Positions 8,203-17,036 of a stretch of DNA of 64,000 nt are shown here, one piece after another. Under the pieces are notes generated by a model. The model was not told where the DNA came from, did not search any database, and saw only the letters and a program-made list of their open reading frames with translations. A program made the position numbers and the translations under genes. The stretch lies in contig NZ_FOKP01000021.1 of the NCBI RefSeq assembly GCF_900112185.1, positions 1-64,000 on the forward strand, read 5' to 3'. Source of the stretch: Allobosea sp. CRIB-10. GTDB lineage: Bacteria; Pseudomonadota; Alphaproteobacteria; Rhizobiales; Beijerinckiaceae. How positions within the stretch are numbered: the stretch's first letter is position 1; each line of letters begins with the position of its first letter.

Positions 8203-10520
8203 AGGCCGAGAGCGCGCAAATCGAACCTCCGGCATCGCGCGAGCGTCAAGCGCACGGCCCTTGGAGCGACCTGGCGCTTCATACCATCGGCTGGCGCGCG
8301 TTTCAGGATCTTTGCTCGCAGGTATGCGAAGTCGTGCTGGGCCGGCCCGTGGAAATCTTCCGCGAAGCCCAGGACGGTGGCCAGGACGCGGTCTTCCTCA
8401 TCTCCTCGGGAAGCGACGCCCCGCCGATCGGCACGGTGCAGTGCAAGCATACATCGGAGGCCGCAAAGGCCCTGAAGGCCAGCGACCTCTCCACCGAGAT
8501 CGGTAACGTCGAGGAATTGGTCAAGGCCGGCCAGGCCGACACCTATGCCTTCATGACCAATATGAGCGTGGACGCACCCGTCGCGGCCGCCATGCGCGCC
8601 AGGCTTCGCGCGCTCGGTGTACGCAAGCCGCACATTCTCGGCCGCCAGTATATCGTTCGGGTCATCAGAAGCAGCGCGCGCCTGCGCGCGCTCGTCCCGC
8701 AGGTCTACGGCCTAGGGGATCTAACATCGATCGTCGACGAAAGGCTTAGCGAACAGAGTCGTGCGCTGCTCGACAGCTGGATTCCGAAGCTTCGTACCTA
8801 TGTTCCGACGCAGGCCCATCGCGACGCGATCAACGCGATTTCCAACCATGGCGTGGTGCTGCTGCTCGGTAACCCGTCCAGCGGTAAATCGGCGATTGGT
8901 GCCATCATCTCGACAATCGCTTCGGAAAATCCCGACAACACAGTCCTCGCTTTGACCAGTCCTCGCGATTTCGAGGCCGGCTGGAATCCAAACGACCCGG
9001 GCCGCTTCTTCTGGATCGACGACGCCTTTGGCTCGAATGTGCTGCGCGACGATTACGTGCAGGACTGGACTTCGGCCTTCTCGAAGCTGAGGGCGGCGAT
9101 CAAGCACGGTAACCGTTTTCTCCTGACCTCCCGCAAGCACATCTACGAGGCGGCGCGACGGCGGCTCGGGCAGCGCAACCTTGCCCAGTTCGCTGATGGC
9201 AGCGCCGTGGTCGATGTCGGCGAACTGACCTTTGAGGAGAAGGCGCAGATCCTCTACAATCATTTGAATTTCGGCGAGCAGAGCCAAAGCTGGCGTTCGA
9301 GCGTCAAGCCCCACCTCGCCGCGGTCGCTGCCGTTCGCGACTTCCTCCCCGGCATAGCCGAGCGTCTTGGCGACCCGAACTTTACCAAGGGCCTGGCGCC
9401 GCGCGAGAGTTCGCTCGTTCGCTTTATGGAGGAGCCGACAGAGCATCTGATCGATACCGTCAACGCCCTGGACGATCAGCTGCAAGCCGCGCTCATACTC
9501 GTTTATGTTCACCAGACCGGGTTCGATCCCAGCGACCATGATGCTTCGGCCGCCCAAGCGGTCGCTGAGCTGACTGGCTACACTCTCACCAAGATCCAGG
9601 ATTGTTTCACTGAGCTAAAAGGCTCTTTCCTGAAACTCTCCGGCGCGAATTGGACCTTTGCACATCCCACGATTTCCGACGCCCTGACCGAGATTCTGCG
9701 GCAGAAGCCACACATGATGGCGGCGCTCATACGAGGCGCGACAATCGACACCATCCTCAGCAGCTTCACCTGCGAGGGCTCGCCCCTTATTCGAGACGCG
9801 CTCATCATCCCGACCACTCTCGACGACGCCTTGGTCGCAAGGCTCGGCCGCACCCCCGATGAATTGCATCGCAACTGGATGCTGTTCCACTTTCTGTCCT
9901 ACCGTGCCAGCGAGGCCGTGTTTGGAAAGGCGATTCAGCAGTCTCCCGGTCTGCTTCGGCGGTCCTGCTGGCAAACCGACGTGGCCGGCAACGACCCCCG
10001 ACTTGCCGCTCGCGCCCGAGCCCATCATCTCGGTGTGTTACCCGATGATCTGCGTTCGGAAGCGGCCGAAAAGCTTGAATCTGCTGCGCTCACAGACCTC
10101 GACGTCTCCTTCTTCGACGAAGAAGAAATGCTCGCGCTCATCCCGCCGCTGCGCCTCGTCGGCCTCGGGCTGGCGCTGCGGGCAACGATTTTGCCGTCGC
10201 TAGAAGATCGCATCGACGAGATCGCCGCAGACGCTGATCTGGACGAAGAGCCTGACAGTCATTTCAAGAAGCTTCTCGGTGTGCTTGACCACGTTGAGGC
10301 GATCGGTGTCGACGCCGACGCCACGGCCTTCATCGACGATGCGCGCGACCACGTGAAGCGTTCGGTTGAGGCGCTCGAAGAACGTAAGCGGGAACGTGAC
10401 GAAGAATCTAAAGATGAGACCGACTGGACTCATATCGTGACGCAGAAGAAGGAGGAGACGCCACCTTCTTCCGCCGTCACTACGAAGAAGCGCTCGGTGT
10501 TCGACGATGTCGACAAATGA
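8199..10520 (+). CDS. Mrr-like nuclease fused to nSTAND3 NTPase
   Basis: A 773-residue protein. Residues 30-130 look like a restriction-endonuclease fold: AFQDLCSQV, GGQDAVF with Asp63, then VQCK with Gln81 and Lys83. Residues 205-350 are an nSTAND3 NTPase: PTQAHRDAI, Walker A GNPSSGKSA near 224, Walker B FFWIDDAFGS, and FLLTSRKHIYEAAR. The C-terminus is helical with an acidic and basic tail. STAND proteins such as Avs sense phage proteins and then activate a fused nuclease, so this could be a second sensor-effector. It is the last gene of the overlapping operon. Confidence 0.85.
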   Translation: MKAESAQIEPPASRERQAHGPWSDLALHTIGWRAFQDLCSQVCEVVLGRPVEIFREAQDGGQDAVFLISSGSDAPPIGTVQCKHTSEAAKALKASDLSTEIGNVEELVKAGQADTYAFMTNMSVDAPVAAAMRARLRALGVRKPHILGRQYIVRVIRSSARLRALVPQVYGLGDLTSIVDERLSEQSRALLDSWIPKLRTYVPTQAHRDAINAISNHGVVLLLGNPSSGKSAIGAIISTIASENPDNTVLALTSPRDFEAGWNPNDPGRFFWIDDAFGSNVLRDDYVQDWTSAFSKLRAAIKHGNRFLLTSRKHIYEAARRRLGQRNLAQFADGSAVVDVGELTFEEKAQILYNHLNFGEQSQSWRSSVKPHLAAVAAVRDFLPGIAERLGDPNFTKGLAPRESSLVRFMEEPTEHLIDTVNALDDQLQAALILVYVHQTGFDPSDHDASAAQAVAELTGYTLTKIQDCFTELKGSFLKLSGANWTFAHPTISDALTEILRQKPHMMAALIRGATIDTILSSFTCEGSPLIRDALIIPTTLDDALVARLGRTPDELHRNWMLFHFLSYRASEAVFGKAIQQSPGLLRRSCWQTDVAGNDPRLAARARAHHLGVLPDDLRSEAAEKLESAALTDLDVSFFDEEEMLALIPPLRLVGLGLALRATILPSLEDRIDEIAADADLDEEPDSHFKKLLGVLDHVEAIGVDADATAFIDDARDHVKRSVEALEERKRERDEESKDETDWTHIVTQKKEETPPSSAVTTKKRSVFDDVDK

Positions 10521-10700
10521 TCCCGGAGACATAGGTGGGTCGCGTCGTGATGCGCCCGACTCGGCGGTAAAGAATATGCTCTAGGGACCGGGTGGCCTCT
10601 GCGGGACGCGGCAGCCGCCCAAGCGGGTTTCGACTATCAACTCGACGTCTCGATCCTCGCGGCTTTAGAGCTTTTGCTCATTCCCAAAGCGGCTGCCTGA

Positions 10701-12173
10701 CTAGAAGTCGGGCTTTCTCTTTTGCCAGCGCCGGCGCGCCACCGAAAACTCATCGGTTTCGAACTCGACGCGTCTCACACGATGCACGACGACGCTATCG
10801 AGAACGACCCGTAAGCTCGGGTCGCGCCAATCGGGATCAGGCGGCCCCCACTGCATCGCTGCCAACGAAGCAAAATCCGGCCATCCGGCCGCCTCCTCCT
10901 TCACTGGGGGCGGTTCGTCCGGCGCCGCCGGCACCTCTTCGATCACCTCGTACTCGGTCTCCCAGCCATCTTCTTCCATATGCCCGCTGCGCGCCGAGAT
11001 CTCCGCCCCGACGGGCACGGCCAACTTCTCGACCCGCGCCGCCTTGTGGAAAAACACCACGTTGAGAACTGCGCCGGCCGCCTGGACCGAAGGAAATATG
11101 ATCCCGTCCAGAGAGATGGCCCCCTCGGTTGCTAGAAAATCAGCGACCGCCTGCGTTGCCAGATATTCGAAATGTTCGTCGTCGGGCATGACTGGTCGCG
11201 TAATCCGCTGGCTGAGAGAGCGCAGAAACATTGCGCGCTCCAATCGTCCGGCAAGCTCGGGATCGAACACGCTGCCGCCGTCGCTGACCGCGCTCAGGGC
11301 GGTCAGGTCGAGCAGCTTCAGCGGCCGGATGATCTCGAACTGCGCCACGGCCACCTGGCTTCCAACCGGCGGGCGGACTTCAGCAATCGCCGCCGTTGGA
11401 TCATTGGCACCGTAGAAAACCGATATGCCGCGGGCGTTCATGCGCCCCGCGCTAGCCAAGAACGCCGGAGGAGACCCGAGCTGCTGATCCGGCCGGCAAA
11501 GCGCGGCCTCCAGCTTATCATCGGACTGGAAGACCCTGGCGCGATAGACCGAGCTGAAGCTCGTGCCCGGGCCAGCATCGACGACAAGCGGGCGACCATC
11601 GCGGCTGCGCAAGACGTCTATTCCGTTGAAGATCGCCGCCAAGTGGGATGCCGCGGCTCTGCTGAAGAAGCGTGCTTCTGTTTTCAGCGACTTCTCGAAC
11701 GAGCGCCATTCCTCCTGCCAGGCTTGGTCGCTCGTTCCCTTCTGCTCGTAATATGCATCGCTGGAAAATTCGGTTTCCTCACCCAGGGCGGCAGAGTCGA
11801 AATCATCGAACTTGTCCTCGAGGATCTGCTGGATGTCCTCCGCAGCCGCTTCGGGCATGTCGGCCGAGTTCATGACCGCATCGACGGTCTGCTCACCGTC
11901 GCGATCCCACTCGTACTCGGACTCCCTGTCGCTGAGCATTGTTTGCTGCCACGACGTCGGCTGATCGGATGTTCGAGCGTAATGCTGATCGAACGCGGCT
12001 TCGACGCGCTCCGCCATCTCCCCAATCAAGTATGACTTAGCCGTCCTGTCGCAGTACGAGCACTTGCGACGCTTACCATCACGCCGAATTTCCGCGCTGA
12101 GATAGTCTTCTCCGACGCATCGGTAACACAGCTTCTTTGCCGTCAGCTCTTCAACTTCATCCTGACTAAGCAC
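10701..12173 (-). CDS. HEPN/RES-domain protein
   Basis: A 490-residue protein. The N-terminus has a four-Cys site (Cys16, Cys19, Cys38, Cys41), matching the HEPN/RES N-terminal family. Residues 200-370 form a RES domain: RARVF, then GRMNARGISVFYGANDPTAAIAEVRPPVG, then LKLLDLTALSAV. RES domains degrade NAD+ in Xre-RES toxin pairs, and this larger architecture is common in defence loci. It starts with GTG, 13 bp after the UvrD-like gene, so it probably belongs to the same operon. No antitoxin is next to it. Confidence 0.82.
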   Translation of the reverse strand: MLSQDEVEELTAKKLCYRCVGEDYLSAEIRRDGKRRKCSYCDRTAKSYLIGEMAERVEAAFDQHYARTSDQPTSWQQTMLSDRESEYEWDRDGEQTVDAVMNSADMPEAAAEDIQQILEDKFDDFDSAALGEETEFSSDAYYEQKGTSDQAWQEEWRSFEKSLKTEARFFSRAAASHLAAIFNGIDVLRSRDGRPLVVDAGPGTSFSSVYRARVFQSDDKLEAALCRPDQQLGSPPAFLASAGRMNARGISVFYGANDPTAAIAEVRPPVGSQVAVAQFEIIRPLKLLDLTALSAVSDGGSVFDPELAGRLERAMFLRSLSQRITRPVMPDDEHFEYLATQAVADFLATEGAISLDGIIFPSVQAAGAVLNVVFFHKAARVEKLAVPVGAEISARSGHMEEDGWETEYEVIEEVPAAPDEPPPVKEEAAGWPDFASLAAMQWGPPDPDWRDPSLRVVLDSVVVHRVRRVEFETDEFSVARRRWQKRKPDF

Positions 12174-12186
12174 CTGACATCCTATT

Positions 12187-13893
12187 CTATGGGAGAAGCG
12201 GGCACGGGTTCGCTTGCGGCGTCATGATGGTCACCGCACGTCGCGCTCGCGTAACAGCCACATGGAGGTTGAACCGTGCTGATCGCTCTGCATCCGCCCC
12301 TCGCGGTTGCAAATAGCGTTGATAGGCTCCCTCAAACACGATCACCTCGTCGAACTCTTTTCCCTTCGCCTTATGAATCGTCATCACGGTCACTCCGTGA
12401 TGGGGCCGCGTCGTCGCCGCGAACTGATCCTCGACCACCGCTGCGCTCAACAGGCCGCGCGCGTCCCGATAAGCGCCGTGACCACGCCACGCCTCGGCGA
12501 ACCGGCTCTCGATCTGCGCTCCGCGGCGCAGCAGCCGCATGTGTCGAGCTTCTTTGGCGACCGCCTGCAGCTCAGCGCGAGGGCTCGCCTCAAATATCGC
12601 GCGTATCGAACGCCAATCCGTCATCGGATCTCCACTGAGAGGATACGCGGCGACGCTCTCCAGCAGTGCCCGCACGTCCGGCCCTATGCCGCGAGCGCCA
12701 AACCCGGCATCACCTTGCGCTCGCAAAGACCGGGCAATCGTCCGCAGGCGCGCGGCCTTGGTAATCCCTCCGGCCGACGCAGTTTCGTTGCGTCCCAACT
12801 CAAAGGCCGCGAGGCTATCAAGCACCAGCGCACCGAGGTGGTCGGGATGATCTCGCGGTTCGAGCAGCAGCGCGATCATCGCGGCGGCGAGCATCGGGCC
12901 TTCCGCTGAGACCAGGATCTCCACGGGGTAACGCGGCAATCCATGATCGGCCCGAGCCATATAGTCGAAGACGCCAACGGCCAGTGCATTTGCCGGAACG
13001 AGCACCGCAAGAGACCATTCGTTTGCGCGACGCAGCCGGCCGACGGCACGAAGAATTTCCTGTTTCAACGGTCTGAGGCTTTGCCCACCGTAGCGGGAGA
13101 TTGAAACACCCGTGTAGGCGACCGCGTTGAAGACGCCGTCGATCATGTCGTCAGCGAAGTCCGTGATTTGCGTGCCAGGACTGCGACGATTTTCGCCCAA
13201 AAAATCGAACTGCGTTGGCCTGAAGGCTTCGATAAATTCATCGAAGCGCCGAGGATCGGCACCCTTAAAATCATAGATGCGCTGTTTCGGATCGCCCAAG
13301 GCGATCAGCCGACTGTGCTGACCGAGCTGGGCGACCATCTGCCACTCAGCCGCGTTCGTATCCTGGAATTCGTCGACGATAATCAGCGGGTACGCCCGCG
13401 CGTAGGCTTGCGCCAAGAGCGGCACCTGCGCGAACAACTCGGTCAAAAGCGTGGGGAATAGATCGAAGGCGATCAACCCCTCCTGATCGAACAGCTCTCG
13501 TTGCCTTGCCAAGCGAGCTGCCCCGTCCAGACCCGCGAGACGCCCTCGCGCTTGAGCCGGAAGAAGGAGCGAGACGCCGGGCCGCGCGCAGAGAAGGTAG
13601 GCGTGGCTCTTGAGGATCGTCCACGCAAAGCCGTGATAGGTGTTGATCTCGATGCGGGCCAACTGTTCGCGCGGGATGGTCGCGGTCGCTTGTTCCGCGA
13701 CCCGGGCGACGGTGGCGCGAGCAAAGCTCAGGAACAAAGCTTTCCCGGTGTTGCCGAGCCGGCCCGCTGCCAAATCCGCGCACGCCTTCGCGAGAGCAAT
13801 CGTCGTCTTGCCCGATCCAGCACCCCCGCGAACGAGAATGCTGCCCTCAGTTTCCAATAGCCTTCGCCGCTGATCGCAAAGCATCAACACCAT
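12187..13893 (-). CDS. UvrD-like helicase, GajB-like
   Basis: A 568-residue superfamily 1 helicase. Visible motifs are Walker A GGAGSGKTT at 23-31, IIVDEFQDTN (motif II), LIALGDPKQRIYDFKGAD (motif III), NRRSPG (motif IV), VTVMTIHKAKGKEFDEVIVF and HVAVTRARRAVTI (V-VI). It lies 5 bp after an OLD/TOPRIM nuclease gene, the Gabija order, where GajB senses DNA ends or nucleotides with GajA. I set the start at the ATG at 13893; a longer frame upstream lies inside the OLD gene and is not coding. Confidence 0.86.
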   Translation of the reverse strand: MVLMLCDQRRRLLETEGSILVRGGAGSGKTTIALAKACADLAAGRLGNTGKALFLSFARATVARVAEQATATIPREQLARIEINTYHGFAWTILKSHAYLLCARPGVSLLLPAQARGRLAGLDGAARLARQRELFDQEGLIAFDLFPTLLTELFAQVPLLAQAYARAYPLIIVDEFQDTNAAEWQMVAQLGQHSRLIALGDPKQRIYDFKGADPRRFDEFIEAFRPTQFDFLGENRRSPGTQITDFADDMIDGVFNAVAYTGVSISRYGGQSLRPLKQEILRAVGRLRRANEWSLAVLVPANALAVGVFDYMARADHGLPRYPVEILVSAEGPMLAAAMIALLLEPRDHPDHLGALVLDSLAAFELGRNETASAGGITKAARLRTIARSLRAQGDAGFGARGIGPDVRALLESVAAYPLSGDPMTDWRSIRAIFEASPRAELQAVAKEARHMRLLRRGAQIESRFAEAWRGHGAYRDARGLLSAAVVEDQFAATTRPHHGVTVMTIHKAKGKEFDEVIVFEGAYQRYLQPRGADAERSARFNLHVAVTRARRAVTIMTPQANPCPLLP

Positions 13894-13898
13894 CGCGG

Positions 13899-15695
13899 CT
13901 ATCCGAAAACGCCGGGCGGCTGTGGCGCCGGCGGCTGCGGAACTGGTGGCATTGGCGGCACGACCATGTTCTTCAACGCCGTCAAAATTCCCAGCATCGT
14001 CTGCGGAAAATGCCCGACCTGGCAGAGATCGAAAAAGACGGTGAGATAGTCGTCGCCTTTCTTGTGCGTGAACAGAGATAGGAACGGCGCGCGATAAGCC
14101 GCCTCCGGTGACCCGTTCGGTGGAATGAGATGGGCAAGTGCGGGCGGCCACTCGCCGGCGCCGGCAAACCACTGGACGAACCATGCCTGCATCGCAGGCG
14201 AAACCTCGGCCTGAAGCATATGCTCGAAACCCGCATAGGGCTGCTCGAAAGGCGCATGGCACGCGGCCACGATGGCTGCGCGAGCCTCCGGCTGCTGCTG
14301 ATCGAAGATCGTCGCCACCGTCTTGCCGAGGCCGCGAAAGAAAGTTGCAAACGGTGCCACCGCCGTTTGGCCACCCGCGTCGAAGGGCACCCACCCAAGT
14401 GCATCGAGCCGCTTGTATTGCGCCGGGGCAAGTTCAGCCGCTCGACGCGCCACAGCACTGTAGGCGACCAGTTCCGTCTTACCCTCCACGACGATGACGC
14501 GGCGCGCCAGCAACGCCTCGCAAAAGCGAGTCCGGAAGCCGTCTCTGAAAATCTTGAGCTTGAGATTATCGGGCAAAACCACGCTCGTCGCGGTTAGCAG
14601 CCCGGCGTTATCGCGCGTCAGGACCGTCATCTGCTCGGGCGTGAATTGCTCGATGACGTAGGGCGAATGCGATGTAAACAGCGCCTGGGCTGCAAGCTCG
14701 CGCACCTTGTCCACCACACGCTTCTGAACATGCGGCGGCAGAGAAAGCTCGGGCTCCTCCATGGCGAAGATGACCCGTCCATTCCGGCGCTGGGCAATCA
14801 GCCCGAGCATCGCGAGCACGAGCGCATTGATGGTTCCCGATCCCTGGTGCTGAAACGGAGCCGCATAGCCCGGCACACCGGTCGCCAAAAATGACTTCAG
14901 AACGCGCCGCAAATCTTCCCGTGTCAGCTCTGAGACCCGCAGGTGCGGCGCGTCGGCCCATTCGCCCGGAACGATCTCCCGCATCGCGTCGCGTATCGCG
15001 GTCAGTATCCGGCCGAACTCAGCATCTTCCTCGCCCACCACATCGAGACCGCGCAGGCGACCGAGCAATCCCTCCCACATGCGGGTTCGGACTTCATATG
15101 TCTTCAGGATCACATCGAGGAGGGAGCCGCGTTCCATCGACAGTGCCCGGTTTCCAGTCCGAAGTGCCCGAAGATGGAGAAATCCGAACTCCCGTTTGTC
15201 CCCTGAGCGACATTCGCTGATAGGCGTGCCGTCCTCCTGACGTGGAACGGCAAACCACGTCTTCGCGGTGAACTCGTCGTTCTCGGAATCATAGGCGCCT
15301 TCAAACCGCACGCGAACGGCCGGCTCCGTGCCGGCCTGCGCCGCACCGCCGGCCGTACCCGCGCCCAAAAGCGATCGGTCGGCCGTGCGCCAAAATTCGA
15401 GATTGTTCCGGAACTTCGTGCAGTGCTGTTCGTCCAGGCCCGCGATCACCACCTCGACCACGATGATCTTAGGAGGCTGGTTCTCTACGGCGCGATAATC
15501 GCCGCCATAAAAGTCATGCTCGTCGATGGCTTGCGTTCGCGCCAGCCGATCCGCTCCGATCGCCAGTTCGATCGCCTCGAATACTGTCGACTTCCCGGTG
15601 TTGTTGTCGCCTAGGAGGACGGTTGTACCCTCGAAATATATGTCAGCGAGCTTTATGCCGCGAAAATTTTCTACGTGAACGCGGACAATTCTCAC
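13899..15695 (-). CDS. OLD-family ATPase/TOPRIM nuclease, GajA-like
   Basis: A 598-residue protein. The ATPase half has Walker A GDNNTGKST at 29-37, FQHQGSGTINALVLAML as signature region, Walker B VIFAMEEPELSLPPH and TSHSPYVIEQ. A TOPRIM nuclease domain starts near residue 396 (IVVEGKTE, later ATIFDQQ). Length and domain order match GajA, a sequence-specific nickase held off by nucleotides until phage replication depletes them. It starts with GTG after a G-rich ribosome binding site. An insertion sequence lies 60 bp upstream and may have altered its promoter. Confidence 0.88.
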   Translation of the reverse strand: MRIVRVHVENFRGIKLADIYFEGTTVLLGDNNTGKSTVFEAIELAIGADRLARTQAIDEHDFYGGDYRAVENQPPKIIVVEVVIAGLDEQHCTKFRNNLEFWRTADRSLLGAGTAGGAAQAGTEPAVRVRFEGAYDSENDEFTAKTWFAVPRQEDGTPISECRSGDKREFGFLHLRALRTGNRALSMERGSLLDVILKTYEVRTRMWEGLLGRLRGLDVVGEEDAEFGRILTAIRDAMREIVPGEWADAPHLRVSELTREDLRRVLKSFLATGVPGYAAPFQHQGSGTINALVLAMLGLIAQRRNGRVIFAMEEPELSLPPHVQKRVVDKVRELAAQALFTSHSPYVIEQFTPEQMTVLTRDNAGLLTATSVVLPDNLKLKIFRDGFRTRFCEALLARRVIVVEGKTELVAYSAVARRAAELAPAQYKRLDALGWVPFDAGGQTAVAPFATFFRGLGKTVATIFDQQQPEARAAIVAACHAPFEQPYAGFEHMLQAEVSPAMQAWFVQWFAGAGEWPPALAHLIPPNGSPEAAYRAPFLSLFTHKKGDDYLTVFFDLCQVGHFPQTMLGILTALKNMVVPPMPPVPQPPAPQPPGVFG

Positions 15696-15754
15696 CCCAA
15701 CCCCCCACTATGTTTTAGTATCTATTTCTTGGACTCATGTAGTAGCACTCTTCG

Positions 15755-16638
15755 ACCTAGGCGGTGTGGACGGATTGCCGCACGAAGATCGGATAGGGTT
15801 CCTCTGACGCGCTTTGTCTGATTCATGGAGAGCCGACTGATTTGGAGGTCGGCGATGTCCACGAAGATGTATGAGGCGGATTGGTCGGTTGCGCTGGAGG
15901 TGTTTCGCGCCTCGCTGCCGCGCCGTGGTGACAAGGGTCGGGATGACCGTCTGTTTCTCGAAGCGATGCACTATTTCACGGTTCACAACATCACCTGGCG
16001 AACGCTGCCGGAACGGTTCGGCAAGTGGAACAGCGTGTGGAAACGCTTCGACCGGCTGAGCAAGGCCGGCGTGTTCGAGACCTTCTTCGATCACCTCGCC
16101 GCGCTGTCGTCGTCGGCGCATCTGGTGCAGATGTTCGACAGCACCATCGTGCGCGCCCATGTCTCGGCAGCCGGCGCCAAAGGGGGCAAAAGGGTCAGGC
16201 GCTCGGTCGCTCGCGCGGCGGCTTCTCAACCAAGATCCACCTGAAGACGGACTTCGACGGCCATCCCATCGCCTTCGACCTGACCGGAGGGGAGAAGGGC
16301 GATGCGCCGCACTTCCCGATCCTGCTGGCGCTCGGCCCCGATGTCGATCCGCGTGCGGCGGTCGCTGACAAGGGCTACGCCAGCAAGGCCAACCGACAGG
16401 CGGCGCGTTCACGCGGCATCATCCCGGTCATTCCGCACAAGGCCAACGAGAAGGACAGGCCCGGCTTCTTTGCAAAGGCCATTTACAAGGGCCGCGCCCG
16501 TATCGAGCAGGCCGTCGGCAAGCTCAAACGCTTCAAGCGGGTAGCCCTACGCTGCGAGAAGACGAAGCGTAACTTCGCATCCATCGTCGCTCTCGCAGCA
16601 GGATTCACCTTGGTCAAATCCGTCCACACCACCTAAGT
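15755..16638 (+). mobile_element. IS5-family (IS427-like) insertion sequence
   Basis: An 884-bp element. The left end 15755-15777 and the complement of the right end 16616-16638 match at about 20 of 23 positions; the shared core is GGTGTGGACGGATT. It encloses one DDE transposase in two overlapping frames. It sits between the Gabija-like operon and the ICE backbone. The target duplication in this group is 2-4 bp and cannot be set with confidence here. Confidence 0.88.
15855..16636 (+). CDS. IS5-family transposase in two frames (-1 frameshift)
   Basis: The first frame starts at the ATG at 15855 after GGAGG and runs through DSTIVRAH (first catalytic Asp) to 16244. The second frame carries RSRGGFSTKIHLKTDFDGHP, DKGYAS (second Asp) and RARIEQAVGKLKRFKR (catalytic Glu) and ends at 16636. 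The switch is at the G/A-run CAAAGGGGGCAAAAGGG near 16180-16196. IS427-type elements normally make their transposase by programmed -1 frameshifting, so it may be active. Confidence 0.85.
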
Positions 16639-16689
16639 GTCCGCAGATTGAACAGGTTTCGATGCTTGCCGAGCAAACGAATCTTGTAA

Positions 16690-16833
16690 TCAGCCGTCGC
16701 TGCAGGGCGGCACCGTTTCGACGCTAGGCGCGCTCGCCGCGCACGGGCGCAACAACTCGCTCTCAGGCTTCGTCAGATAGACCCAGTGCGCCCAGTCGCC
16801 CGGCCGCAGAACCACTCCTTGAGCATTATAGGC
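16690..16833 (-). pseudogene. Possible C-terminal remnant of an SRAP-type peptidase
   Basis: An open stretch of 47 codons without a proper start reads GVVLRPGDWAHWVYL and then SELLRP. This resembles the C-terminal part of SOS-response-associated peptidases (YedK/HMCES), where a proline-rich PVILP..DW..WL is followed by LLRP. The rest of such a gene is missing. It lies between the insertion sequence and the ICE backbone, so the IS or the defence island may have removed it. The match is short and uncertain. Confidence 0.3.
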
Positions 16834-16981
16834 TTATTTTTGAGGCAACGCCGGGGCCTACCCGTCCCTTGAGGGGAAAGCCTTCCCCTACGTCCGAGCC
16901 CGCCGTCTCGGCCGACCCCTTCTGCGGGGCGGCTGCCCCGCAACGCCCTGCTGAGAGTGAGAGCGTGGATCGGTTTTCTGT

Positions 16982-17021
16982 GACGGGTTGAAGGTTGGAG
17001 AAGAGGTCTCCGACGCCCGTC
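16982..17021 (+). promoter_or_regulatory. Structured leader before the DUF932 gene
   Basis: GACGGG at 16982-16987 pairs with CCCGTC at 17016-17021. Inside it, 16994-17001 (GTTGGAGA) pairs with 17007-17014 (TCTCCGAC) around a 5-base loop. The outer stem ends 15 bases before the start codon. The same layout with changed but still paired bases precedes the ParB-like gene, suggesting a conserved RNA element acting on translation. Confidence 0.6.
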
Positions 17022-17036
17022 ATGGAGATTGGTTCC

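Noticed and set aside
13894..14394. A 167-residue N-terminal extension of the UvrD-like helicase
   Set aside because: It is an out-of-frame reading of the OLD nuclease gene; the helicase begins 24 residues before its Walker A motif.
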